This document shows, one piece after another, positions 51,297-60,392 of a DNA stretch of 64,000 bases; the stretch's first letter is position 1, and every line of letters begins with the position of its first letter. The stretch is from an uncultured Jannaschia sp. GTDB taxonomy: Bacteria; Pseudomonadota; Alphaproteobacteria; Rhodobacterales; Rhodobacteraceae. The notes under the pieces are model-generated. The model was not told the DNA's origin. It searched no databases and was given only the letters and a program-made list of their open reading frames with translations. Made by a program: the position numbers and the translations under genes. The DNA is taken from the NCBI RefSeq assembly GCF_947503795.1, contig NZ_CANNEZ010000001.1, positions 425,001 to 489,000 of the forward strand. The letters are read 5' to 3'.

Positions 51297-51893
51297 TCAC
51301 GCAACCCGTTGTGCCAAATTCCGCGTGATGACGCGAAACGGCACCAGCGCGGCCAAGGCGACCGTCAGCTTCACCGCCCAATCTGCCAGCGCCAGCCCGA
51401 CCCAGAGCGGGCCCACGGCGGTCGGATCCTGGGCCCAGGACACGTCGCCCCAGGCCGCCGGAAACGCGATGAACCCGGCGAAGGCGATGGTGAAGAAGAG
51501 CGCCGTGTCGACGGTCGATCCCACCAGTGTCGAGAGGAGCGGCGCGCGCCACCAGCGGACCTCCGAGATGCGTGCGAAGATCGACACGTCGAGGAGTTGC
51601 GCCACGAGGAACGCGGTCCCCGAGGCGAGCGCGATGCGGAGCGTGACGAGCGGTCCGAACTCGCCGACGATCTGCGTCCCGATCAGCGAGCAGAGAAGCC
51701 CCACCGCGAAGCCCCAGAGCACGACGCGGCGCGCGCGGTCGGGGCCGTAGAGCCGGTTGGTGACGTCGGTGACGAGGAAGGCGAGCGGATAGGAGAAGGC
51801 CCCCCAGGTCAGCCAGCCGTCGGCGATGAGGAACTGGACGCCGATATTCGAGGCGACGACGATCGCCCCCATGGCGAGGATCGCGATGATCAT
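51297..51893 (-). CDS. Queuosine precursor transporter (YhhQ/VUT family)
   Basis: This 198-aa membrane protein has about six helices. It carries the family segment LTWGAFSYPLAFLVTDVTNRLYG (residues 28-50) and WWRAPLLSTLVGSTVDTALFF (about 113-133). The YhhQ family imports preQ0/preQ1 for queuosine in tRNA. No preQ1 riboswitch is evident upstream, and no queuosine synthesis gene is nearby. The tRNA-modification gene pair that follows upstream (MnmC parts) is a thematic match only. Confidence 0.9.
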   Translation of the reverse strand: MIIAILAMGAIVVASNIGVQFLIADGWLTWGAFSYPLAFLVTDVTNRLYGPDRARRVVLWGFAVGLLCSLIGTQIVGEFGPLVTLRIALASGTAFLVAQLLDVSIFARISEVRWWRAPLLSTLVGSTVDTALFFTIAFAGFIAFPAAWGDVSWAQDPTAVGPLWVGLALADWAVKLTVALAALVPFRVITRNLAQRVA

Positions 51894-51956
51894 GATGTGG
51901 TAACCCGTTTTGACATGGTGGTCGGAGACATGGCCCCGGTGGGGCAGGCGGGCCGT

Positions 51957-52991
51957 CTAGTCCTCCGCGCGCCACGGCGCAAGGGTGTCGGTGCGGAACG
52001 CCTCGGGGATGCGGTCGGTGCCGTCGAGGATGAGGTCGGCGATCGTCTCGGCCACCTTCGGGGCCATGCCGAAGCCGATCTTGAACCCGCCATTGGCGAT
52101 GAAGTGACCGGGTCGGCCGGGCCAGGCGCCCATCAGCGGCGCGCGGCTGCGGGCGCGGGGCCGGAGCCCGGCCCAGTGGCGCAGGACCGGTGCATCGGCC
52201 AGCACCGGAAGGGCGGCACGGGCGCGATCCAGCAGGTGGTCGGCCAGCGCGTCCGGGCGATCGTGATCGAACTCCCGCTCGGAGGTCGAGCCGATCGCCG
52301 TGGTGCCGTCGCCATGGGGCACGACATGCAGCCCGTCGAGATAGAGCTGCGGCGCGTCCCGTCGGTCGAGATCGAGAAGCACGGCCTGCCCCTTGATCGG
52401 CGCGCCTGCGGCACGTCCTCTGTCGTCCCGCATCTCGGCCAGCCCCTGCCAGCCCGTCGCGTGGAGGACGGGGCCGCGCTCGGTCGCATTTGTATCGATC
52501 GTGCCGCCGAGGGCGTGGATGGCCCGCGCCAGCGCATCGCAAGCCCGCGCGGGATGGATGCGCGCGCTGAGCGTGTCGCGGATCACCCGGTCGCCACCGG
52601 GGGACCAGTCCTTGGGCGCATCCACAACCTCCCACGTCGCGGCCCCGCGCCAGAGCGTTCGCGCCTCGACGCCCCGCGCCTCGGCCCGTTCAAGGGCGAC
52701 CGCGTCCGGGATCGGTTGCAATCGGCCGATCCGCGCGTACCCGGGATCGCCGCCGCCGATCTCCGCCACGGCCGCCCACCAGTCCGCCGCCATCAGAAGG
52801 CTGTCGAGCTGGAACGCCTTCTTGTCGTTCCACTGTTCGGGAACATGGGGCGCCAGCGCGCCGACGATCCCGCCCGACGCGCCCGCGCCGACGCCGGCCG
52901 GATCGACGACCCGGACCCGCGCGCCGCGCCGCGCCATCGCCCAGGCACAGGAGAGGCCGAACACGCCCGCCCCGCGGATGGTAACGTCCAT
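51957..52991 (-). CDS. FAD-dependent oxidoreductase, MnmC C-terminal-domain-like
   Basis: This 344-aa DAO-family flavoprotein has the motif IRGAGVFGLSCAWAMARRGARVRVVD (5-30), GASGGIVGALAPHVPEQWN, and a late FIANGGFKIGFGMAPKVAETIADL region. The divergent neighbour is MnmD. Together these correspond to the two halves of bifunctional MnmC, so this may be the enzyme that converts cmnm5(s2)U34 to nm5(s2)U34 in tRNA. A generic amino-acid oxidase remains possible. The start at 52991 leaves only 34 bp to mnmD. Confidence 0.8.
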   Translation of the reverse strand: MDVTIRGAGVFGLSCAWAMARRGARVRVVDPAGVGAGASGGIVGALAPHVPEQWNDKKAFQLDSLLMAADWWAAVAEIGGGDPGYARIGRLQPIPDAVALERAEARGVEARTLWRGAATWEVVDAPKDWSPGGDRVIRDTLSARIHPARACDALARAIHALGGTIDTNATERGPVLHATGWQGLAEMRDDRGRAAGAPIKGQAVLLDLDRRDAPQLYLDGLHVVPHGDGTTAIGSTSEREFDHDRPDALADHLLDRARAALPVLADAPVLRHWAGLRPRARSRAPLMGAWPGRPGHFIANGGFKIGFGMAPKVAETIADLILDGTDRIPEAFRTDTLAPWRAED

Positions 52992-53025
52992 TGCCAAGCC
53001 TCGATCCCTCCGACATCTGTCGGCC

Positions 53026-53694
53026 ATGGGCATAGGGCAGGGCAGGTCGGACGGGAACACCCCGGCGCTGGAATGGCAGGGCGACACGCCGGTGGCGGTC
53101 GCGTTCGGCGACCCGTATTTCGCACGCGCCGACGGCCCGGCCGAGACGCGCCACGTGTTCTTGGGCGGCAACGACCTGCCGGCGCGGCTGCGGGCCGGGT
53201 TCCACGTGGCCGAACTGGGCTTCGGCACCGGGCTGAACGCGGTGGTGCTGGACGCCGCGTGGCATGGGCCTGGGCGCATTCGGATGACCAGCTTCGAAGC
53301 CTTTCCGATGGCGCGGGACGACATGGCGCGCGCGCTCGGCCCCGATCCTAGCCCTGCGGCGGAGGCGTTGCTGGCCGCGTGGCCCGCGCCGCGCATCGCG
53401 CTGCCGCATCTGGACCTCGAGATCGTGTTCGGTGACGCGCGGGAGACGGTGCCCGCCTGGAAGGGCACCGCCGATGCGTGGTTCCTTGACGGGTTTGCAC
53501 CCGCACGGAATCCCGAGATGTGGGGTCCTGACCTGATGCGCGCGGTGGCTAACCGCACCGCGCCCGCCGGTACCTTCGCGACCTACACCGCGGCGGGGCA
53601 TGTGCGGCGCGCGCTGGCAGATGCGGGCTTCGCCGTCGAGCGCGTGGCGGGCTATGGTCGCAAGCGGCACATGACGCGCGGTCGACTGGCATGA
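53026..53694 (+). CDS. mnmD: tRNA 5-aminomethyl-2-thiouridine(34) methyltransferase, MnmD (MnmC N-half)
   Basis: This 222-aa SAM-dependent methyltransferase matches the MnmC1/MnmD domain: ARFGDPYF-type opening (FGDPYFARADGPAETRHVFLGGN), SAM motif AELGFGTGLNAVVL, DAWFLDGFAPARNPEMW, and TYTAAGHVRRALADAGF. It makes mnm5(s2)U34 in tRNA. No clear Shine-Dalgarno precedes the ATG at 53026. The stop overlaps the next gene by 4 bp (ATGA). Confidence 0.9.
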   Translation: MGIGQGRSDGNTPALEWQGDTPVAVAFGDPYFARADGPAETRHVFLGGNDLPARLRAGFHVAELGFGTGLNAVVLDAAWHGPGRIRMTSFEAFPMARDDMARALGPDPSPAAEALLAAWPAPRIALPHLDLEIVFGDARETVPAWKGTADAWFLDGFAPARNPEMWGPDLMRAVANRTAPAGTFATYTAAGHVRRALADAGFAVERVAGYGRKRHMTRGRLA

Positions 53695-54557
53695 GCGCCA
53701 CCGGGCGCGGCATCGCGCTGATGTGCATCACGATGTTCGTGCTGGCCGTGCAGGACGGGTTCTCGCGCCATCTTGCCGGCCGCTACGACGTCACGATGGT
53801 GGTGATGCTGCGCTACTGGTTCTTCGCGGCGCTGGCGGTGACGATCGCGTGGCGGCGGGGCGTGCTGCGCCGGGCCTGGGCCACGCCGCGGCCGGGGCTG
53901 CAATTCGCCCGCGCCGCGATCCTCGCCTTCGAGATCGTCGTCCTCGTCTGGGCGTTCGTGGCGCTGGGCCTAACCGAGAGTCACGCCATCTTCGCGCTCG
54001 GCCCCCTTCTGGTCGCCGCCCTGTCGGTCCCGCTCCTGGGCGAGCGCGTCGGTCCGGCGCGCTGGGGGGCCATCGGCGTGGGGTTCGCGGGCGTACTCGT
54101 CATCCTGATGCCCGATGGCGGGGTGTTCAGCCCGCTCGCGCTGGTGCCGCTGGGCGCGGCGTTCATGTTCGCGCTCTATGTCGTGCTGACGCGCCTGGCT
54201 TCGCGCACCGACAGCGCGCTCACCTCGTTCGTGTGGACCGGCGTGGTGGGGGCCGTCCTGCTCGCGCCGTTCGGCCTCTGGGCGTGGGAGCCGATGACCC
54301 CCGCCGACTGGGGCTGGATGGCCGGTCTCTGCGTCATCGCGGCGGGGGCGCAATGGCTCTTCATCCTCACCTACGAGGCGGCGGAGGCGAGCGCCGTGCA
54401 GCCCTTCGCCTATCTCCAGCTCGTCTTCGCCTCGGCCATCGGCGTGATGATCTTCGACGAGGTGCTGCGCCCGAACGTGGCCGTCGGCGCGGTCATCGTG
54501 ATCGGGGCCGGGCTGTTCACGCTTTGGCGGGCGCGGCGGGCGACGTCAGCGCGCTGA
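53691..54557 (+). CDS. EamA/DMT family transporter
   Basis: This 288-aa protein has ten predicted helices in two EamA repeats. The first repeat closes with PLLVAALSVPLLGERVGPARWGAIGVGFAGVLVIL. The second closes with PFAYLQLVFASAIGVMIFDEVLRPN. It exports metabolites or amino acids, with the substrate unknown. It is coupled to mnmD by the ATGA overlap and converges on the transglycosylase gene with a 4-bp gap. Confidence 0.92.
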   Translation: MSATGRGIALMCITMFVLAVQDGFSRHLAGRYDVTMVVMLRYWFFAALAVTIAWRRGVLRRAWATPRPGLQFARAAILAFEIVVLVWAFVALGLTESHAIFALGPLLVAALSVPLLGERVGPARWGAIGVGFAGVLVILMPDGGVFSPLALVPLGAAFMFALYVVLTRLASRTDSALTSFVWTGVVGAVLLAPFGLWAWEPMTPADWGWMAGLCVIAAGAQWLFILTYEAAEASAVQPFAYLQLVFASAIGVMIFDEVLRPNVAVGAVIVIGAGLFTLWRARRATSAR

Positions 54558-54561
54558 GCGC

Positions 54562-56541
54562 CTATTCGCCCCGCGTGGCCTTCAGGCCTTCGGGCACCAA
54601 CTCGCCGTAGCCGTCCTTCAGCCAGTCGAGAAGCCGCACCTCCTCGGGGGCGCCACCGAGACGCGCGTGGTAAGGCAACAGGCTCTCGGACACGCGCATG
54701 ATGTAGTTCCGTGTCTCCGAGAAGGGCACGTCCTCGATCCAGTCGATCACATCGACCGACGGGTCGGACGGGTCGCCGAATTCCGACGACCAGCGCCGCG
54801 CACGGCTGGGACCCGCGTTGTAGGCCGCGGGCACGAGCACGGGCGACAGGCCGAACTCAGCCTCCAGCTCGCCCAGATAGGCCGTACCAAGCCGCGCGTT
54901 CAGCAGCGGGTCGCGGGTCAGGTCGCTCTGCCGGTAATCCTCGACGCCGATCAGGTTCGCCATCTCCCGCGCCGTGCCGGGCATCAGCTGCATCAGGCCG
55001 CGCGCGCCCGCCGGGCTCGTGACGATGGGGTCGAACTCGGATTCGCGTCGCGCGATCGCCAGTGCCAGCTCGGGGGCCACGGGGGAGGGCAGCCCGGCGA
55101 GGTCGGTGACGGGGAAGTAGCCGGCATGTAGCTCGTGGCCGGCCTGCGCGGCGCGCTTGGCGATGATCAGCGCGATATGCGGCTCGTCCCGTTCGAGGAC
55201 GAGGTCGATCAGCGTGCCGATCTCGGCGCGGGGCAGGGTCTCGGCCATATGCGCCATGAACCGCTCGGCCAAGTCCCGCTCGCCCAGATCGTCCAGCGCC
55301 AGCGCCGCACGCAGCACAGTGCTTTGGGGCAGCGAGGTCGCGGCGAGCGGCGGGAAGGTCTCGGTTCCGGCGAGGTCCGGATCAACGGGAAGGCCCGCGC
55401 GCTGGGCGGCGAGCTGTCCGTAGAAGCTGGTCTGGTACTCGGCCCCTGCCGCATAGGCCGCCGCCGCGCCCTCGGCATCGCCCGCGCCTTCCAGCGCGCG
55501 GCCCAGCCAATATCCCGCGCGCCCCTTCGAGATCGGCGACGCGACATGCGCGTCGAAGGTGCGGAAATGTGCGGCGGCCTGCGCCGGATCGTCCGCGAAG
55601 CGCAAAGCCATGTAGCCCGCGAGCCACTCGAGCTGGGCCACGTCCGGGTGGCCATCGGGCAGGTGGTGGTTCGCGGCCACGCGGTAGCCATCCTCGGTGC
55701 GTCCGTCCTGCATTAGGCCACGCGCCAGTCGCTGGCGATGCCCGCTCCAGGCCTCCGGCGCGCCCAGCGTATCGGCGCTCTCGTCATAGGCGAACAGAAG
55801 CTCCAGCGCCTCGTCCCGGCGCCCCCGATCGAGGCGCCAGCGGAACCGCTCGTAGGCGAGGCCCTGGTGGTCGCGAAGATTCTCGGGGACGGCCTCGATC
55901 AGGGCGTCCACCCCGTCGCGGTCGTCGCGAAGCGCGATCCGGGCGCGGGCGAGCGCGTTCTCGGGCCCGTCCACGAGCGGCAGCATGCGGTCCGCGCTGG
56001 AGACGTCGCCAGACCAGGCCAGCGCATCAAGCCGCGCGGCGTGATAGGGTTCGAGCGCGTCCGAGAAGAGCTCGAGAAAGCCGGCATGGCTGGCCGGGGT
56101 CATCGGCTCGCTCAGCCAGTATTCGATGGCTGCGATATCGGCCTCCTCGGCCCGCCCCTTGGCCCGGAGCGCGATCGCCTGCATCAGCGCGCCCTTCGAG
56201 CTGCGCGGCGGGCGCGCGTCGAAGAATTCGAGGATGCGGTCGGGTGCGGTCGTGGCCGGGATCGCCGCCTCGACCCGCGCCTGCAACAGGTCCAGCCCCG
56301 GCCAGTCGGGGTTGCGCGCAACGAACGCCTCGGCCTCGGCGAAGGTGCCGTTCCGGTCGCGGATGAGATACCAGAGCACCACGTCCGCGAGCGCCGGGTC
56401 GTCGATCCGGTCGATGGCCGCCAGCGCCGCGTCCCGGTCACCCGCGCGCGCATGGGCCAAACCGACGGCGAGATTGGGGTCGGCCGTGGCGGGAACGGCC
56501 ATCAGAAGGGCGGCGCAGAGGCCCAGAACGCGTCTCAACAT
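54562..56541 (-). CDS. Soluble lytic murein transglycosylase (Slt-like)
   Basis: This 659-aa periplasmic enzyme has a signal peptide (1-20). A long alpha-superhelical U-domain (about 25-480) follows, then the C-terminal goose-lysozyme-like catalytic domain. That domain contains ALAIARRESEFDPIVTSPAGARGLMQLMPGTA, where the Glu of RRES is catalytic, and VPAAYNAGPSRARRW. It cleaves glycan strands to anhydro-muropeptides. It is full length for Slt70-type proteins and divergent from dapA. Confidence 0.94.
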   Translation of the reverse strand: MLRRVLGLCAALLMAVPATADPNLAVGLAHARAGDRDAALAAIDRIDDPALADVVLWYLIRDRNGTFAEAEAFVARNPDWPGLDLLQARVEAAIPATTAPDRILEFFDARPPRSSKGALMQAIALRAKGRAEEADIAAIEYWLSEPMTPASHAGFLELFSDALEPYHAARLDALAWSGDVSSADRMLPLVDGPENALARARIALRDDRDGVDALIEAVPENLRDHQGLAYERFRWRLDRGRRDEALELLFAYDESADTLGAPEAWSGHRQRLARGLMQDGRTEDGYRVAANHHLPDGHPDVAQLEWLAGYMALRFADDPAQAAAHFRTFDAHVASPISKGRAGYWLGRALEGAGDAEGAAAAYAAGAEYQTSFYGQLAAQRAGLPVDPDLAGTETFPPLAATSLPQSTVLRAALALDDLGERDLAERFMAHMAETLPRAEIGTLIDLVLERDEPHIALIIAKRAAQAGHELHAGYFPVTDLAGLPSPVAPELALAIARRESEFDPIVTSPAGARGLMQLMPGTAREMANLIGVEDYRQSDLTRDPLLNARLGTAYLGELEAEFGLSPVLVPAAYNAGPSRARRWSSEFGDPSDPSVDVIDWIEDVPFSETRNYIMRVSESLLPYHARLGGAPEEVRLLDWLKDGYGELVPEGLKATRGE

Positions 56542-56680
56542 GGTGTCGTAACCTCGGTGGCGGCGGACCCGTTCCCCGCGCTCCTGGCAGGACGGTCCGA
56601 TCCGATATAAGCATCGCCTTGCCGCGCGGCAGGGGCTTGGCTAGTTTCCGCTCGATTTGGCCCCACAGGAGGATGCGTCA

Positions 56681-57553
56681 ATGTTGAAGGGTTCGATGGT
56701 TGCCCTGGTGACGCCCCTGAAAGGCGGATCGGTGGATTTCGAGGCGCTCGACGCGCTGGTCGACTGGCAGATCGAGGAGGGCACCAAGGCGCTCGTCCCG
56801 GTCGGCACCACGGGCGAGAGCCCGACGCTCAGCCATGACGAACATGATGCCGTCGTCGTCGCCGTCGTCAAGCGCGCCGCGGGCCGCGTGCCCGTCATCG
56901 CGGGGGCCGGATCCAACAACACCGCCGAGAGCCGCCGGCTCGTCGAGCACGCCAAGGAGGCGGGTGCCGATGCGGCGCTCGTGGTCACGCCCTATTACAA
57001 CAAGCCGACGCAAGCCGGTCTCATCGCCCATTTCGAGGCGGTGGCCGAGGTCGGGCTGCCGATCCTGATCTACAACATTCCCGGTCGCTCGGTCGTGGAC
57101 ATGACGCCCGAGACGATGGGAAAGCTGGCCAAGAACCCGAACATCATCGGTGTGAAGGATGCGACCGGCGACCTTGCGCGCGTCAGCCAGCAGCGGATCA
57201 GCTGCGGGCGCGATTTCGTCCAGCTTTCGGGCGAGGACGCGACCGCGCACGGGTTCAACGCCCAAGGCGGCGTCGGCGCCATCTCGGTCACCTGCAACGT
57301 CGCGCCGCGGCTTCTGTCGGACATGCACGAGGCGACCGAGGCGGGCGACTACGCCACCGCGCTCGACATTCAGGACCGCCTGATGCCGCTGCACCTCGCG
57401 ATCTTCGCCGAGCCGGGTCTGGTGGGTGCCAAGACCGCGCTGTCGCTTCTCGGGCGCTGCGACCCGGAGGTCCGCCTGCCGCACGTCCCCTCGACCGAAG
57501 GCGCGCGCGGCCGGATCGCGGACGGTCTCCGCCACGCCGGATTGCTGAACTGA
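56681..57553 (+). CDS. dapA: 4-hydroxy-tetrahydrodipicolinate synthase
   Basis: This 290-aa aldolase condenses pyruvate and aspartate semialdehyde in lysine/diaminopimelate synthesis. It shows VPVGTTGES (Thr43, Thr44), YNIPGRS (Tyr131) and the Schiff-base lysine in [10 protein letters not shown] (Lys159). The ATG at 56681 follows AGGAGG. An upstream in-frame ATG at 56657 would be before this Shine-Dalgarno. The product feeds peptidoglycan, in keeping with the divergent transglycosylase. Confidence 0.96.
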   Translation: MLKGSMVALVTPLKGGSVDFEALDALVDWQIEEGTKALVPVGTTGESPTLSHDEHDAVVVAVVKRAAGRVPVIAGAGSNNTAESRRLVEHAKEAGADAALVVTPYYNKPTQAGLIAHFEAVAEVGLPILIYNIPGRSVVDMTPETMGKLAKNPNIIGVKDATGDLARVSQQRISCGRDFVQLSGEDATAHGFNAQGGVGAISVTCNVAPRLLSDMHEATEAGDYATALDIQDRLMPLHLAIFAEPGLVGAKTALSLLGRCDPEVRLPHVPSTEGARGRIADGLRHAGLLN

Positions 57554-57561
57554 CCGCGGCC

Positions 57562-58719
57562 ATGCCACGGGGCCTCGTCCCCATCCTGTCGATGGCCAAT
57601 TTCGTGATCGGGATGGGGGCGTTCCTCGTGATCGGGGCGCTCACGCCCATCGGGCAGGGCCTGTCGCTGACCCCCGAACTGGCGGGTTGGATCCTGACGG
57701 TCTACGCGCTGGCCTATGTCGTGCTCTCGCCGCTTCTCGTGGCGCTGACGGGCGCGTTCGGGCGACGGCGCGTGATGGCCGCGGGTCTTGCAGTCTTTGC
57801 GCTGGGGGCCGCGGCGTCCGCGCTGGCGCCGTCGATGGGCTGGCTTCTGGCGGCGCGCGTCCTCGCCGCCGCGGGAGCCGGGATGACCACGCCGGTCGCC
57901 GCTGCCACCGCCGCCGCACTCGCCCCGCCCGAGGCGCGGGGCCGCGTCCTCGCCATGGTGTTCCTCGGCTTGACGCTGGCACAGGTCGCGGGCGTCCCCT
58001 TCGGAAGCTGGATCGCCTACAGCTTCGGCTGGCGCGTGGCGTTTTGGATCGTGGCGGCGCTCTCGATCCTCGCCGCAGCGGCGATCTGGGTCCGCGTCCC
58101 CGCCGGCCTCAGGTTCCAGCCCGTGCGGCTTGCCGATCTCGGCGCGGTCCTGGCCGACCCCAAGCTGATGCTGGCGATCCTCTTCACCGCGACCTTCCTC
58201 GGCGCGATCTACATCCCCTTCACCTACGTCGCCCCGCTGCTGGAGGAGACGATGGGCATGGGCCGGAATGGGGTGACCATCGCGCTGGTGATCGCGGGGC
58301 TGGGGGCCGTGGCGGGCAACCTGGCCGGCGGGGCGCTGGCCGACCGGCTGGGCCCGGTCCGCACGCTTTTGATTCTCGCATGCGCGCAGGTCGTGTTGAT
58401 GCCGCTTCTATCGGCGCTGCCCGTCCCGATCCTGCTTCTCTACCTGCTGATCTTCACCTGGAACGCCTGCGGCTACGGCTTCAACGCGGCCCAGCAACTT
58501 CGCCTCGTGGCCAAGGCGGGCGCCCGCGCGCCGGTCGCGCTCTCGCTCCATGCGGCATCGATCTATCTCGGGGCGGCGGTCGGGGCCGCGATCGGCGGCT
58601 GGGTCATCGCCGGCTACGGCGTCCGCGCGCTGGGCGTCGCGGGCGGGCTCACGGCGCTCCTGGCGATCGTCCACCTTGTCGCGTCGCACCGGCTGGACAG
58701 GGGCGCGGGCCGCACATAG
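57562..58719 (+). CDS. MFS transporter (arabinose-efflux/DHA1-like)
   Basis: This 385-aa protein has twelve predicted helices. Motif A appears as LVALTGAFGRRRVM near residue 58. The second-half FGWRVAFWIVAALSILA and GALADRLGPVRTLL repeat is present. It resembles sugar or drug efflux DHA1 carriers (AraJ/YdhP type). It starts 8 bp after dapA, so co-transcription is likely. No regulator adjoins it. Confidence 0.9.
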   Translation: MPRGLVPILSMANFVIGMGAFLVIGALTPIGQGLSLTPELAGWILTVYALAYVVLSPLLVALTGAFGRRRVMAAGLAVFALGAAASALAPSMGWLLAARVLAAAGAGMTTPVAAATAAALAPPEARGRVLAMVFLGLTLAQVAGVPFGSWIAYSFGWRVAFWIVAALSILAAAAIWVRVPAGLRFQPVRLADLGAVLADPKLMLAILFTATFLGAIYIPFTYVAPLLEETMGMGRNGVTIALVIAGLGAVAGNLAGGALADRLGPVRTLLILACAQVVLMPLLSALPVPILLLYLLIFTWNACGYGFNAAQQLRLVAKAGARAPVALSLHAASIYLGAAVGAAIGGWVIAGYGVRALGVAGGLTALLAIVHLVASHRLDRGAGRT

Positions 58720-58728
58720 GTCCGGTCC

Positions 58729-59205
58729 ATGGCCAAGAACGACGACGACAAGAACTACAAGGTGATCGCCGAGAACCGGCGGGCCCGGTACGATTACGCG
58801 ATCGAGGACGATATCGAATGCGGCATCGTGCTCGAGGGCTCGGAGGTCAAATCCCTGCGCGAGGGCGGTGCCAACGTGGCCGAGAGCTATGCCGCCGTCG
58901 AGGGCAGCGAGCTCTGGCTCGTGAACGCCTATATCGCGCCCTACGCGCAAGCCAAGACCTTCGGCCACGAGGAGCGCCGCCGCCGCAAGCTCCTGGTCTC
59001 CAAGCGCGAGATGTCGAAGCTCTGGAACGCGACCGCGCGCGAGGGATACACGCTCGTCCCGCTGGTGATGTATTTCAACCATCGCGGCATGGTGAAGCTG
59101 AAGATCGGCGTCGGCAAAGGCAAGAAGACCGAGGACAAGCGCGCCGCGACCGCCAAGCGCGACTGGCAGCGGCAGAAGGCCCGGCTCATGAAGGACCACG
59201 GGTGA
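58729..59205 (+). CDS. smpB: SsrA-binding protein
   Basis: This 158-aa protein partners tmRNA in trans-translation. It opens [37 protein letters not shown] and ends with the basic tail [25 protein letters not shown]. All family landmarks are present ([23 protein letters not shown]). It lies 9 bp after the MFS gene. No ssrA RNA gene is visible in the window. Confidence 0.97.
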   Translation: MAKNDDDKNYKVIAENRRARYDYAIEDDIECGIVLEGSEVKSLREGGANVAESYAAVEGSELWLVNAYIAPYAQAKTFGHEERRRRKLLVSKREMSKLWNATAREGYTLVPLVMYFNHRGMVKLKIGVGKGKKTEDKRAATAKRDWQRQKARLMKDHG

Positions 59206-59249
59206 GCGCGGCCCCGGTCTCCGCGACCGCCGCCCATTCGGCCCGCTAA

Positions 59250-60392
59250 ATGTCGATCCTCTCCGCCCTGCGCCTCAGCCGCGCGCCGGTCGCGGCCTTC
59301 ATGGCGGTCGGCCTGACGTGGGGCTGCGTCGCGGCGATGGCGCCGGTGCTGAAGGCGCGCATCGGGGCGGATGACGCGACCTTCGGGCTCCTGCTGCTGG
59401 GCACTGCGATCGGGCTTTCGACGACGCTCTACGTAGCCCCCCGCTGGGACCGGCGGCTGGGCGGGCTGGCCCTGCCGATCGGGTCGGTGATGCTGGCCGC
59501 TGCGGCCCTTCTGCCCGTCGGCGCCGTGACCGTGCCGCTTTTCTTCGCCGCACTTCTTGTGATGGGCGCGACCAGCGGCCTGACCGACGTGGTGATGAAC
59601 GCCCGCGTCTCCGAGATCGAGGCGCGGACGGGCCGCAGCCTGATGAACGTCAACCACGCGATGTTCTCGGTCGCCTATGCCGCCTCGGCGCTGCTGACCG
59701 GCGCGATGCGCGAGGCGGGGTGGGGCCCCGAGGTGGTCTTCCCCGTCATCGCCGCGCTCATCCTCGCGACGGTCCCGTTCCAGCGGATGGAAGTGGCGCC
59801 GGTCGCAGAGGGCGATGCCGGCGCGGGCCGCCTGCCCACCGGCCTCATCGCCGCCTGCGCGGTCATCGTCCTCATCGCCTTCATGGCCGAGGCCACGGTC
59901 GAAAGCTGGTCGGCGCTGCATATCGAACGCACGCTGGGCGGCGGCGCGGCCGAGGGCGCGTTCGGCCCGGCCATGCTGGGCCTGACGATGGCCGTCGGAC
60001 GGTTCTCGGGACAGGCGGTCTCGGCACGAATGTCCGAGATCACCGTAATCCGCATGGCGACCGGCCTCGCCGTGATCGGCGTCCTTGTCGCGGCGGCGGC
60101 CCCGTCACCGGCCATCGCCTATCTCGGTTTTGGCCTTCTGGGTCTGGGAATTTCGGTGATCGGACCGATGGGCCTCGCGCTCGCGGGCCGTCTTGCCGAC
60201 CCGCGCCAGCGCACCGCCGTGATCGCGCGGGTCGCGGTGATCGGCTTCACCGGCTTTTTCATCGCGCCCGCGCTGATGGGCCTCGCCTCCGACGCGTTCG
60301 GGCTCCGCTGGGCCTTTGCGCTCGTGGCCGTCGTGACCGCAGCCGCCTGGCCGCTCAGCTATTCCGGCCGGTTGGCTCCCACTCGCCCCTGA
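59250..60392 (+). CDS. MFS transporter (YbjJ-like)
   Basis: This 380-aa protein has about twelve helices with a short lead. It has the YbjJ-type features AMAPVLKARIGADDATFGLLLLG and GATSGLTDVVMNARVSEIEARTGRSLMNVNHAMFSVAY (about 108-146). The substrate is unknown. The stop lies 38 bp inside the convergent lldD gene, so the last 12 codons share DNA with the lldD 3' end. Confidence 0.9.
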   Translation: MSILSALRLSRAPVAAFMAVGLTWGCVAAMAPVLKARIGADDATFGLLLLGTAIGLSTTLYVAPRWDRRLGGLALPIGSVMLAAAALLPVGAVTVPLFFAALLVMGATSGLTDVVMNARVSEIEARTGRSLMNVNHAMFSVAYAASALLTGAMREAGWGPEVVFPVIAALILATVPFQRMEVAPVAEGDAGAGRLPTGLIAACAVIVLIAFMAEATVESWSALHIERTLGGGAAEGAFGPAMLGLTMAVGRFSGQAVSARMSEITVIRMATGLAVIGVLVAAAAPSPAIAYLGFGLLGLGISVIGPMGLALAGRLADPRQRTAVIARVAVIGFTGFFIAPALMGLASDAFGLRWAFALVAVVTAAAWPLSYSGRLAPTRP

